The notes beneath the pieces are model-generated. The model ran no database searches. It saw only the letters and a program-made list of their open reading frames with translations, and was not told where the DNA came from. The position numbers and the translations under genes are program-made. Positions 50,701 through 63,299 of a stretch of 64,000 nucleotides of DNA are shown in pieces. This stretch comes from Mercurialis annua (taxonomy: Eukaryota; Streptophyta; Magnoliopsida; Malpighiales; Euphorbiaceae): assembly GCF_937616625.2 (NCBI RefSeq), contig NC_065574.1, positions 27,282,501 through 27,346,500 on the forward strand, given 5' to 3'. The number at the start of each line of letters is the position of its first letter. Position 1 is the stretch's first letter.

Positions 50701-53700
50701 ATGCTTTTGCGCGTCACAAATCTCTCTAACGCGTCGTTCCGATTACCTAAGCATGGTTAGCTTATATTATGGAAAAGTGTGCGTTAAAAGTGCCGCTAAA
50801 TTAATATGTTGCATCACAAGTCTTCTTTAACACGTCGTTCCGATTACCTAAGCATGGTTAGGTTATGTTACGCAAAGTGTGAGTGAAAAGTGGCGCTAGA
50901 TTAGTATGTCAGGTCACAAGTCTCTGCAACGCGTCGTTCCGATCGCCTAAACATGGTTAGGTTATATTACGCAAAGTGTGAGTGAAAAGTGACGCTAGAT
51001 TAGTATATCCCATCATAAGTCTCTTTTACTCGTCGTTCCGATTACATAAGCATGTTTAGGTTATATTATGCATTGTGTGCGTGAAAAGTGACGCTAGATT
51101 AGTATGTCGCGTCTGAAGTCTCTCTAACGCGTCGTTCCGATTACCTAAGCATGATTAGGCTATATTATGCAATGTGTGCGTGAAAAGTGACGCTAGATAT
51201 GTTGCGTCTAAATTCTATTTTTACGCGCCGTTTCGATTACCATGCTTATGTCGCGTCACAAATCACTCTATTGCGTCGTTCCGATTACCTAAGCATGGTT
51301 ATGTTATATTACGCAAAGTGTGCGTGAAAAATGACGCTAGATTAGTATGTCGTGTATCAACTCTCTTTTGCGCGACATTTTGATTAACTAAGCATGGTTA
51401 GGTTATATTACGCGAAGTGTGCATGAAAAGTGATGCTAGATTAGTATGTCATGTCACAAGTCTCTTTATCGCATCGTTCCAATTATCTAAGCATGGGTTA
51501 TATTATGCAAAGTGTGCGTGAAAAGTGACGCTAGATTAGTATGTCGCGTCTCAAGTCTCTTTAACGTGTCAGTCCGATTACCTGAGCATGGTTAGGTTAT
51601 CTTACGCAAAGTGTCCGTGAAAAGTGACGCTCGATTTTTATGTCGCGTCTCAAGTCTCTTTAATGCATCGCTTTCGATTACCATGCTTATGTCGAGTCAC
51701 AAGTCTCTCAAACGCGTCATTGCGATTACCTAAGCATGGTTAGGTTATGTTACGGAAAGTGTGCGTGCAAAGTAACGCTAGATTAGTATGTTGCGTCTCA
51801 AGTCTCTTTAACGCGTCGTTCGGATTACCTAAGCATGGTTAGGTTATATTACGCAAAGTGTGCGTGAAAAGTGAAGCTAGATTCGTTTGTCGCGTCACCA
51901 GTCTCATTAACACGTCGTTCCGATTACCTAAACATGGTTAGGTTATATTACGCAAAGTGTGCGTGAAAAGTGACGCTAGATTAGTATGTCTCGTCTCGAG
52001 TCTTTTTAATGCGTAGTTTTGATTACCATGCTTATGCATGTCACAAATCTCTCAAACGCGTCGTTCGGATTACCTAATCATGGTTAGTTTTGATTACCAT
52101 CACAAGACTTTTTAACACGTCGTTCCGATTACTAAGCATGGTTAGGTTTTATTACGCAAAGTGTGCGTTAAAAGTGCCGCTAAATTAATATGTTGCATCA
52201 CAAGTCTTCTTTAACACGTCGTTCCGATTACCTAAGCATGGTTAGGTTATGTTACGCAAAGTGTGAGTGAAAAGTGGCGCTAGATTAGTATGTCAGGTCA
52301 CAAGTCTCTGCAACGCGTCGTTCCGATCGCCTAAACATGGTTAGGTTATATTACGCAAAGTGTGCGGGAAAAGTGAAGCTAGATTCGTTTGTTGCGTCGT
52401 TCCGATTACCTAAACATGGTTAGGTTATATTACGCAAAGTGTGCGTGAATAGTGACGCTAGATTAATGTCGCATCTCAAGTCTCTTTAATGGGTCGTTTT
52501 GATTACCATGCTTTTGCGCGTCACAAATCTCTCTAACGCGTCGTTCCGATTACCTAAGCATGGTTAGCTTATATTATGGAAAAGTGTGCGTTAAAAGTGC
52601 CGCTAAATTAATATGTTGCATCACAAGTCTTCTTTAACACGTCGTTCCGATTACCTAAGCATGGTTAGGTTATGTTACGCAAAGTGTGAGTGAAATGTGG
52701 CGCTAGATTAGTATGTCAGGTCACAAGTCTCTGCAACGCGTCGTTCCGATCGCCTAAACATGGTTAGGTTATATTACACAAAGTGTGAGTGAAAAGTGAC
52801 GCTAGATTAGTATATCCCATCATAAGTCTCTTTTACTCGTCGTTCCGATTACATAAGCATGTTTAGGTTATATTATGCATTGTGTGCGTGAAAAGTGACG
52901 CTAGATTAGTATGTCGCGTCTCAAGTCTCTCTAACGCGTCGTTCCGATTACCTAAGCATGATTAGGCTATATTATGCAATGTGTGCGTGAAAAGTGACGC
53001 TAGATATGTTGCGTCTAAATTCTATTTTTACGCGCCGTTTCGATTACCATGCTTATGTCGGGTCACAAATCTCTCTATTGCGTCGTTCCGATTACCTAAG
53101 CATGGTTACGTTATATTACGCAAAGTGTGCGTGAAAAATGACGCTAGATTAGTATGTCGTGTATCAACTCTCTTTTGCGCGACATTTTGATTAACTAAGC
53201 ATGGTTAGGTTATATTACGCGAAGTGTGCATGAAAAGTGATGCTAGATTAGTATGTCATGTCACAAGTCTCTTTATCGCATCGTTCCAATTATCTAAGCA
53301 TGGGTTATATTACGCAAAGTGTGCGTGAAAAGTGACGCTAGATTAGTATGTCGCGTCTCAAGTCTCTTTAACGTGTCAGTCCGATTACCTAAGCATGGTT
53401 AGGTTATCTTACGCAAAGTGTCCGTGAAAAGTGACGCTCGATTTTTATGTCGCGTCTCAAGTCTCTTTAATGCATCGCTTTCGATTACCATGCTTATGTC
53501 GAGTCACAAGTCTCTCAAACGCGTCATTACGACTACCTAAGCATGGTTAGGTTATGTTACGGAAAGTGTGCGTGCAAAGTAACGCTAGATTAGTATGTTG
53601 CGTCTCAAGTCTCTTTAACGCGTCGTTCGGATTACCTAAGCATGGTTAGGTTATATTACGCAAAGTGTGGGTGAAAAGTGAAGCTAGATTCGTTTGTCGC

Positions 53701-55300
53701 GTCACCAGTCTCATTAACACGTCGTTCCGATTACCTAAACATGGTTAGGTTATATTACGCAAAGTGTGCGTGAAAAGTGACGCTAGATTAATGTCGCATC
53801 TCAAGTCTCTTTAATGGGTCGTTTTGATTACCATGCTTTTGCGCGTCACAAATCTCTCTAACGCGTCGTTCCGATTACCTAAGCATGGTTAGCTTATATT
53901 ATGGAAAAGTGTGCGTTAAAAGTGCCGCTAAATTAATATGTTGCATCACAAGTCTTCTTTAACACGTCGTTCCGATTACCTAAGCATGGTTAGGTTATGT
54001 TACGCAAAGTGTGAGTGAAAAGTGGCGCTAGATTAGTATGTCAGGTCACAAGTCTCTGCAACGCGTCGTTCCGATCGCCTAAACATGGTTAGGTTATATT
54101 ACGCAAAGTGTGAGTGAAAAGTGACGCTAGATTAGTATATCCCATCATAAGTCTCTTTTACTCGTCGTTCCGATTACATAAGCATGTTTAGGTTATATTA
54201 TGCATTGTGTGCGTGAAAAGTGACGCTAGATTAGTATGTCGCGTCTGAAGTCTCTCTAACGCGTCGTTCCGATTACCTAAGCATGATTAGGCTATATTAT
54301 GCAATGTGTGCGTGAAAAGTGACGCTAGATATGTTGCGTCTAAATTCTATTTTTACGCGCCGTTTCGATTACCATGCTTATGTCGCGTCACAAATCACTC
54401 TATTGCGTCGTTCCGATTACCTAAGCATGGTTATGTTATATTACGCAAAGTGTGCGTGAAAAATGACGCTAGATTAGTATGTCGTGTATCAACTCTCTTT
54501 TGCGCGACATTTTGATTAACTAAGCATGGTTAGGTTATATTACGCGAAGTGTGCATGAAAAGTGATGCTAGATTAGTATGTCATGTCACAAGTCTCTTTA
54601 TCGCATCGTTCCAATTATCTAAGCATGGGTTATATTATGCAAAGTGTGCGTGAAAAGTGACGCTAGATTAGTATGTCGCGTCTCAAGTCTCTTTAACGTG
54701 TCAGTCCGATTACCTGAGCATGGTTAGGTTATCTTACGCAAAGTGTCCGTGAAAAGTGACGCTCGATTTTTATGTCGCGTCTCAAGTCTCTTTAATGCAT
54801 CGCTTTCGATTACCATGCTTATGTCGAGTCACAAGTCTCTCAAACGCGTCATTGCGATTACCTAAGCATGGTTAGGTTATGTTACGGAAAGTGTGCGTGC
54901 AAAGTAACGCTAGATTAGTATGTTGCGTCTCAAGTCTCTTTAACGCGTCGTTCGGATTACCTAAGCATGGTTAGGTTATATTACGCAAAGTGTGCGTGAA
55001 AAGTGAAGCTAGATTCGTTTGTCGCGTCACCAGTCTCATTAACACGTCGTTCCGATTACCTAAACATGGTTAGGTTATATTACGCAAAGTGTGCGTGAAA
55101 AGTGACGCTAGATTAGTATGTCTCGTCTCGAGTCTTTTTAATGCGTAGTTTTGATTACCATGCTTATGCATGTCACAAATCTCTCAAACGCGTCGTTCGG
55201 ATTACCTAATCATGGTTAGTTTTGATTACCATCACAAGACTTTTTAACACGTCGTTCCGATTACTAAGCATGGTTAGGTTTTATTACGCAAAGTGTGCGT
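47712..55300 (+). repeat. 4457-bp block, re-copied with one HOR unit fewer
   Basis: The block 47712-52168 is followed directly by a second version, 52169-55300 (3132 bp). Shared private marks lie 4457 bp apart in the first part: TGTGCGGGAAAAGTG (47904 and 52361), GTCGGGTCACAAATC (about 48601 and 53058) and CATTACGACTACC (about 49069 and 53526). In the last part they lie 3132 bp apart, as for the tail TCTCGTCTCGAGTC. 4457 minus 3132 is 1325, exactly one unit. Inside the first block the units starting at 49356 and 50681 (phase) are almost identical, and only one of that kind is in the second block. Confidence 0.88.
51983..52168 (+). repeat. Non-HOR satellite tail trapped inside the HOR array
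   Basis: About 186 bp of atypical modules (TCTCGTCTCGAGTC, GCATGTCACAAATC, GGTTAGTTTTGATTACC) interrupt the HOR order. The same tail ends the array at about 55115-55300. At 52168 it joins back into L1 at GCAAAGTGTGCGT, a segment shared by nearly all long modules. It is the old array edge, made internal by the block duplication. Confidence 0.85.
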
Positions 55301-58300
55301 GAAGAGTGACGGTAGATTAGTATGTCGCGTCACAAGTCTTTGCAACGCGTCGTTCCGATTACCTAAGCATATTTAGGCTATATTATGCAATGTGTGCGTG
55401 AAAATTGACGCTAGATTAGTATGTTGCGTCTCAAGTCTATTTAACGCGTCGTTTCGATTACCATGCTTATGTCGCGTCACAAGTCTCTCTATTGCGTCGT
55501 TCCGATTACCTGAGCATGGTTAGGTTATATTACGCAAAGTATGCTTGAAAAATGACACTAGATTAGTATTTCGCGTCTCAACTTTAACGCGTCGTTTTGA
55601 TTACCTAAGCATGGTTAGGTTATATGACGCAAAGCGTGCGTGAAAAGTGAAGCTAGATTAGTATGTCGCGTCACCGGTCTTTTTAATCCGATTTCCTAAG
55701 CATAGTTAGGTTATATTATGCAAAGCGTGCGTGAAAAGTGATGCTAGATTAATATGTCGCGTCTCAAGTCTCTCTAACGCGTCGTTCCGATTACCTAAGC
55801 ATGGTTAGGTTATATTACGCAAAGTGTGCGTGAAAAGTGACCCTAGATTAATATGTCGCGTCTTAAGTCTCTCTAACGCGTCGTTCCGATTACCTATGCA
55901 TGGTTAGGTTATATTACGCAAAGTGTGCATGAAAAGTGACGCAAGATTAGTATGTCGCGTCTCAAATCTTTTAAACGCGTCGTTCTGATTACGTAAGCAT
56001 GGTTAGGTTATATTACGCAAAGTGTGCGTAAAAAGTGACGCTAGATTAGTATGTCACCTCTCAAGTCTCTTTACGTGTCATTTCGATTGCCATGCTTATG
56101 TTACGTCACAAGTCTCTCCAACGCGTCGTTCCGATTATCTAAGCATGGTTAGGTTATATTACGCAAAGTGTGTGTGAAAAGTGACGCTAGATTAGTATGT
56201 CGCATCTCAAGTCTTTTGAAAGCGTCGTTCTTGTTACCTAAGCATGGTTATGTTATATTACGCAAAGAGTGCGTAAAAAGTGACACTAGATTAGTCTGTC
56301 GCGTCTCAAGTCTCTTTAACGCATCGTTCCGATAACCTAAGCATGGTTAGGTTATATTACGCAAAGTGTGCGTAAAAAGTGCCGCTAGATAATATGTCGC
56401 GTCTCAAGTCTCTTTTACCCGTCGTTTGATTACCATGCTTATGTCGCGTCACAAGTCTCTCTAACGCGTCGTTCTGATTACCTAAGCATGGTTAGGTTAT
56501 ATTACGCAAAGTGTCCGTGAAAAGTGACAATAGATTAGTATGTCAAGCCTCAAGTCTCTTTAACGCGTCGTTCCGATTACCTAAGCATGGCAAGGTTATA
56601 TTATGAAAAGTGTGCGTGAAAAGTTATGCTAGATTAGTATGTCGTGTTACAAGTCTCTTTAACGCGTCGTTCTGATTACCTAAGAATGGTTCGGTTATAT
56701 TACGCAAAGTGTGCGTCAAAAGTGACGCTAGATAAGTATGTCGCATTGCAAGTCTCTTTAACGCGTCGTTCCGATTACCTAAGCATGGTTTGGTTATATT
56801 ACACAAAGTGTGCGTGAAAAGGGACGCTTGATAAGTATGTCGCTTCTCAAGTCTCTTTAACGCGTCAGTCCGATTACTTCAGCATGGTTAGTTTATTTTA
56901 TGAAAAGTGTGTGTGAAACGTGATGCTAGATTAGTATGTCGCGTCTCAAGTCTCTATAACGCGTCGTTCTGATTACGTGTTGTTCTGATTACGAAAAGTG
57001 TGTGTGAAAAGTGTGTTTTTTTTACGTGTCGTTCCGATTATCTATCCATGGTAAGGTTGTATTACACAAAGTGTGCATAAGAAGTGACGCTAGATTGGTA
57101 TGTCGCGTCTCAAGTCTCTTCAATGCATCGTTTCGATTACCATGCTTATGTCGCTTCAAAAGTCTCTCTAACGCGTCGTTCCGATTACCTAAGAATGGTT
57201 AGGTTATATACAAAAAATGTCTGTGAAAATGACAATAGATTAGTATGTCGCGTCGTTCCTATTACCTATAAGCATGGCTAGTACGACGCTATGTGTGCGT
57301 GAAAAGTGACGCTAGATTAGTATGTCGCCTCACATGTCTCTATAACGCGTCGTTCCGATTACCTAAGCATGGTTAGGTTATATTACACAAAGTGTGCGCT
57401 AAAAGTGACAATAGATAGTATGTCGCGTCTCAAGTCTTTGTAACGTGTCGTTTCGATTACCTAAGCATGGTTAGGTTATATTACGCAAAGTGTGCGTGAA
57501 AAGTGATGCTAGATTAGTATGTCGCATCTGAGGTCTCTCTAACGTGTCGTTTTGATTACATAAGCATCATTAGGTTATATTGGGCAAATTGTCCGTGAAA
57601 AGTGACAATAGATTAGAATGTCGTGCATCAAGTATCTTTAACGCGTCGTTACGATTACCTAAGCATAGCTAGGTTATATTACGCAAAGTGTGCGTGAAAA
57701 GTGACGCTAGATTAGTATGTCGCGTCTCAAGTCTTTGTAACGCGTCGTTCTGATTACCTAAGCATGATTAGGTTATATTACTCAAAATGTGCGCAAAAAG
57801 TGACAATAGATTTGTATGTCGCGTCTCAAGTCTTTGTAACGCGTCATTTTGATTACCTAAGCATGGTGAGGTTATAGTACGCAAAGTGTGCGTGAAAAGT
57901 GACGCTAGATTAGTATGTCGCGTCACAAGTCTCTCTAACGCATCGTTCGGATTACCAATGCATGGTTAGGTTATATTACGCAAAGTGTGTGTTGAAAGTG
58001 ACGCTAGATTAGTATGTCGCGTCACAAGTCTCTTTAACGCGTCGTTCTGATTACCTAAGCAATGTCAGGTTATATTACGCAAAATGTGCGTAAAAAGTGA
58101 CGCTAGATTAGTATGTCGCTTCTCAAGTTTCTTTAGCGCGTCATTTCGATTACCATGCTTATGTCGAGTCACAAGTATCTCTAGCGCATCGTTCTTATTA
58201 CCTAAGCATGGTTTGGTTATATTACGCAAAGTGTGCGCGAAAAGTGACAATAAATTAGTATGTCACGCCTCAAGTGTCTTTAACGCGTCGTTCTAGTTAC

Positions 58301-61004
58301 TGCATGGTTAGGTTATATTACGCAAAGTGTGCGTGAAAAGTGACGCTAGATTAGTATGTCGTGTCTCAAGTCTCTTTAACGCGTCGTTTCAATTACCTAA
58401 GCATGGTTAAGTTATATTACGCAAAGTGCGCTTGAAAAGTAACGCTAGATAATATGTCGCGTCTTAAGTTTCTTTAACGAGTTGGTCCGATTACTTCAGC
58501 ATGGTTAGGTTATATAACAAAAAGTGTGCGGGAAAAGTGATGCTAGATTAGTATGTCGCATCTCAAGTCTATTTAACATGTCATTTGGATTACCTATGCA
58601 TGGTTAGATTATATTATGCAAAGTGTGCGTAAAAAGTGACGGTAGATTAGTATGTCGCGTCTCAAGTGTCTTTAACGCATCAATTTTATTACAATACTTA
58701 TGTCGCGCCACAAGTCTCTCTAACGCGTCGTTCCGATTAGCTATGCATGGTTAGGTTATATCACGCAAACTGTGCGTAAAATGTGACGCTATATTAGTAT
58801 GTCGCGTCTCAAGTCTCTTTAACGCGTCGTTCCGATTACCTAAACATGGTTAGGTTATATTACGCAAAGTATGCGTGAAAAGTTATGCTAGAATAGTATG
58901 TCGCGTCTCAAGTCACTAACGCGTTAGTCCAATTACTTCAGCATGGTTAGTTTATATTACAAAACGTATGCTTGAAAAGTGATGCTAGATTAGTATGTCG
59001 CGTCTCAAGTCTCTGTAACGCGTCGTTCCGATTATCTAAGCATGGTTAGGTTATATTACGCAACATGTGCGTGAAAAGATACGCTAGATTAGTATGTCGC
59101 GTCTCAAGTCTCTATAACACGTCGTTTCGATTACCATGCTTATGTCACGTAACAAGTCTCTCTAACGCGTCGCTCCGATTACCTAAGCATGGTTAGGTTA
59201 TATTACGCAAACTGTGCATGAAAAGTGATGCTGGATTAGTATGTCGCGTCTCAAGTCACTTAAACGCGTTGTTTAGATTACCAGGCTTATGACGCGTCAC
59301 AAGTCTTTCTAACGCGTCGTTCCTATTACCTAAGCATGGCTAGGTTATATTACGCAAAGTGTGCGTGAAAAGTGATGCTATATTAGTATGCCGTATCTCA
59401 AGTCTCTTTTACGCGTCGTTCCGATTACCTAAGTATGGTTAGGTTATATTACGCAATGTGTGCGTAAAAAGTGACGCTAGATAAGTATGTCGTGTCTCAA
59501 GTCTATATAAAGCGTCGTTCTGATTACCTAAGCATGGTTAGGTTATATAATACAAATTGTGCGTGAAAAGTGACGCTAGATTAGTATGTCGTGTCTCAAG
59601 TCTGTTTAACGCGTCGGTCCGATTACTTCAGCTTGGTTAGGTTATATTAAAAAAAGTGTGTTTTAAAAGTGATGCTATATTAGTATGTAGCGTCTCTAGT
59701 CTCTTTAATGCGTCATTACAATTACCTAAGCATGGTTAGGTTATATTACACAAAGTGTGCGTTAAAAGTGACGCTAGATTAGTATGTCCCATCACAAGTC
59801 TCTTTTACGCGTCGTTCCGATTACCTAAGCATGGTTAGGTTATATTACGCAAACTATCCGCGAAAAGTGACGCTAGATATGTTTGTCGCGTCTCAAGTCT
59901 CTTTAATGCATCATTGCGATTACCATGCTTATGTCGCGTCACAAGACTCTCTAACGCGGCGTTTCGATTACCTAACATGGTTAGGTTATATTACGAAAAG
60001 TGTTTGTTAATAGTGACGCTAGATTAGGATGTTGCATCAAAAGTCTCTTTAACGCATTCTTCCGATTACCTAAGCATGGTTAGGTTATATTACGGAAAAT
60101 GTGCGTTAAAACTGACGCTAGATTACTATGTCCCATCAAAAGACTCTTTAACGCGTTGTTCCGTATACATATTAAGCATGGTGAGGATATATTACGCAAA
60201 GTGTGCGTGAAAAGTGACGCTAGATTTTTATGTCGCGTCTCAAGTGTCTCTGACACATCGTTTCGATTACCATGATTTTGTCGCGTCACAAGTCTCTCTA
60301 ACACGTCGTTCTGATTACCTAAGCATGGTTAGGTTATATTAAGCAAAGTGTGCGTGAAAAGTAACGCTAGATTAGTATGTCGCGTCTCAAGTCGCTTTAA
60401 CGTGACGCAAAGTGTGCGTGAAAAGTGAAGCTAGATTAGTATGTTGCCTCACAAGTTTCTTTAAAACGTCGTTTCGATTACCTAAGCATGGTTAGGTTAT
60501 ATTGCGCAAAGTGTGCGTGAATAGTGACGCTAGATTAATATGTCGCGTCTCAAGTCTCTTTAATGCGTCGTTTTGATTACCATGCTTATGTCGCGTCACA
60601 AGTCCCTCTAACGCGTCGTTCCGATTACCTAAGCATGGTTAGGTTATATTAAGGAAAGTGTGCGTTAAAAGTGACGCAGGATTATTATGTCGCATCACAA
60701 GTCTCTTTTACGCGTCGTTCCGATTACCTAAGTACGGTTAGGTTATATTACGCAAAGTGTGCATGAAAAGTGACGTTAGATTAGTATGTTGCGTCTCAAG
60801 TCTCTTTAACGCGTTTTTTCGATTACCATGCTTATGTCAGGTCACAATTCTCTCTAACGCGTCGTTCCGATTACCTAAGAATGGTTAGGTTATATTTTAC
60901 GCAAAGTGTGCGTTAAAAGTGACGCTAGATTAGTATGTCCCGTCACAAGTCTCTTTAACGCGTCGATCCGATTACCTAAGCATGGTTAGGTTATATTAAG
61001 CAAA

Positions 61005-61026
61005 GGTAATCAGGACCACACGTTAA
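61005..61026 (-). repeat. 22-bp inverted satellite scrap
   Basis: GGTAATCAGGACCACACG followed by TTAA reads in the left-arm orientation: it is the complement of TTAACGTGTGG...GATTACC. It lies inside a plus-strand array. On both sides the monomer is truncated. It is a micro-inversion or a template-switch insertion. Confidence 0.75.
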
Positions 61027-62154
61027 TTACCTAAGCATTGATTTGTTATATTACGCAAATGTGCGTGAAAAGTGAAGCTAGATTAGTATGTCGCGTCTCA
61101 AGTCTCTGTAACGCGTTGTTTCAATTACCATGCTTATGTCACGTCACAAGTCTCTGTAACGCGTCGTTCCGATTACCTAAGCATTGTTAGGTTATATTAC
61201 GCAAAGTGTGCGTGAAAAGTGACGCTATATTAGTATGTCGATTCACAAGTCTTTTTGACGCGTAGTTCCAATTACCTAAGCATGGTTAAGATATACTACG
61301 CAAAGAGTACGTAAAGAGTGATGCTAGATTAGTATGTCGCGTCTGAAGTCTTTTAAACGCGTCGTTCCGATTACCAATGCATGGTTAGGTTAAATTACGC
61401 AAATTGTGCGGGAAAATTGACGCTAGATTAGTATGTCGCGTCTGAAATCTCTTTAACGTGTCGTTTCGATTACCAAGCTTATCTAGCGTCACAAGTCTCT
61501 CTAACGCGTCGTTCCGATTACCTAACCATGGTTCGGTTGTATTATGCAAGGTGTGCTTGAAAGTGACGCAATATTAGTTTGTCGTGTCTCAAGTCTCTTT
61601 TACATGTCATTTCGATTACCATGATTATGTCAAGTCACAAGTCACTCTAACACCTCGTTCCGATTACCTAAGCATGGTTAGGTTATATTACGCAGAGTGT
61701 GCGTGAAAAGTGACAATAGATTAGTATGTCGCATCTAAAGTCTCTTTAACACGTCGTTTCGATTACCATGGTTATGTTGCGTCACAAGTCTCTTTAACGC
61801 GTCGTTCCGATTATCCAAGCATGGGTTATACTACGCTAAGTGTGCGTGAAAAGTGACGCTAGATAAGTATGTCGCATCTCAAGTCTCTTTAACACGTCGT
61901 TTCGATTACCTGAGCATGGTTAGGTTATATTACGCAAAGTGTGCGTGAAAAGTGACGGTAGATTAGTATGTCGCATCTCAAGTCTCTTTAACGCGTCATT
62001 GTAATTACCTGAGCATGGATAGGATATATTACGCAAAGTGTGCGTGAAAAGTGACGCTAGATTAGCATGTCGCGTCTCAACTCTCTTAAACGCGTCGTTT
62101 TGATTACCATGATTATGTCGCGTCACAAGTATCTCTATCGCCTCGTTCCAATTA

Positions 62155-63299
62155 CCTAAAAATTGTTAGGTTATATTGCGAAGAGTGTGCATGAAAAGCG
62201 ATAATAGATTAGTGTGTCGCATCTCAAGTCTCTTTAACGCGTCGTTTCAATTACCATGCTTATGTCGCGTCATAAGTCTCTTTAACGCGTCGTTCTGATT
62301 ATCTAAGCATGGGTTATATTACGCAAAATGCGCGTGAAAAGTGACGGTAGATTAGTATATCGCGTCTCAAGTCTCAGTAACGCGTCGTTTCGATTAACTA
62401 AGAATGGTTAGGTTATAGTATGCAAAATGTGCGGAAAAAGTGACGCTAGATTAGTATGTCGCATCACAAGTTTTATTTACGCGTAGTTTTGATTACCTAA
62501 GCATGGTTAGGTTATATTACACAAAGTGTGCGTGAAAAGTGACGGTAGATTAGTACGTCACGTCTCAAGTCTCTTTAACGCGCCGTTTCAAATACCATGC
62601 TTATGTCGCGTCACAAGTCTCACTAACGCGTCGTTCCAATTACCTATGCATGCTTAGGTTATATTACGCAAAGTATGCGTGCAAAGTGATGTTAGATTAG
62701 TATGTCGCGTCTCAAGTATCTTTAAGGCGTCGTTTCAATTACCATGCTTATGTCGCGTCACAAGTCTCTCTGACGCGTCATTCCGATTACCTAAGCATGG
62801 TTAGGTTATATTACGCAAAGTGTGCATAAAAAGGGACGCTAGATTACTTTGTCAAGTCACAAGTTTTTTTTAATGCGTTGTTTAGATTACCATGCTTATG
62901 TCGCGTCACGAGTCTCTCTAACGCGTCGTTCCGATTACCTAAAAATTGTTAGGTTATATTGCGAAGAGTGTGCATGAAAAGCGATAATAGATTAGTGTGT
63001 CGCATCTCAAGTCTCTTTAACGCGTCGTTTCAATTACCATGCTTATGTCGCGTCATAAGTCTCTTTAACGCGTCGTTCTGATTATCTAAGCATGGGTTAT
63101 ATTACGCAAAATGCGCGTGAAAAGTGACGGTAGATTAGTATATCGCGTCTCAAGTCTCAGTAACGCGTCGTTTCGATTAACTAAGAATGGTTAGGTTATA
63201 GTATGCAAAATGTGCGGAAAAAGTGACGCTAGATTAGTATGTCGCATCACAAGTTTTATTTACGCGTAGTTTTGATTACCTAAGCATGGTTAGGTTATA
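62155..63299 (+). repeat. Dispersed ~360-bp duplication, offset 783 bp
   Basis: About 62155-62516 is almost identical to about 62938-63299. Shared rare marks are TTGCGAAGAGTGTGCATG, AAGCGATAATAG, CGCAAAATGCGCGTG and TATAGTATGCAAAATG. The sequence between the two is ordinary satellite. This may be the remnant of a short-lived higher-order unit of 783 bp. Confidence 0.82.

Larger units (their letters stand above)
33665..55300 (+). repeat. Homogeneous higher-order repeat array, 1325-bp unit
   Basis: A 1325-bp unit recurs with very few differences between copies. Using the marker AATGGG in the first short module as phase zero, units start at 33751, 34639, 35964, 36852, 38177, 39500, 40825, 42370, 43675, 44989, 46294, 47608, 48031, 49356, 50681, 52488 and 53813. 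Spacings are 1325 bp or 1323 bp, or variants 888 (internal deletion), 1545 (220-bp duplication), 1305 (20-bp deletion), 1314 (11-bp deletion), 423 (partial unit) and 1807 (junction block). Neighbouring units are far more alike than neighbouring modules inside a unit. That is the defining property of a higher-order repeat. The recurring 69-aa open frame beginning MCVKSDARYVASK is a by-product of it. Confidence 0.95.

Noticed and set aside
33665..55300. CRISPR array
   Set aside because: Repeats are contiguous modules with no unique spacers, and the context is a plant nuclear satellite.
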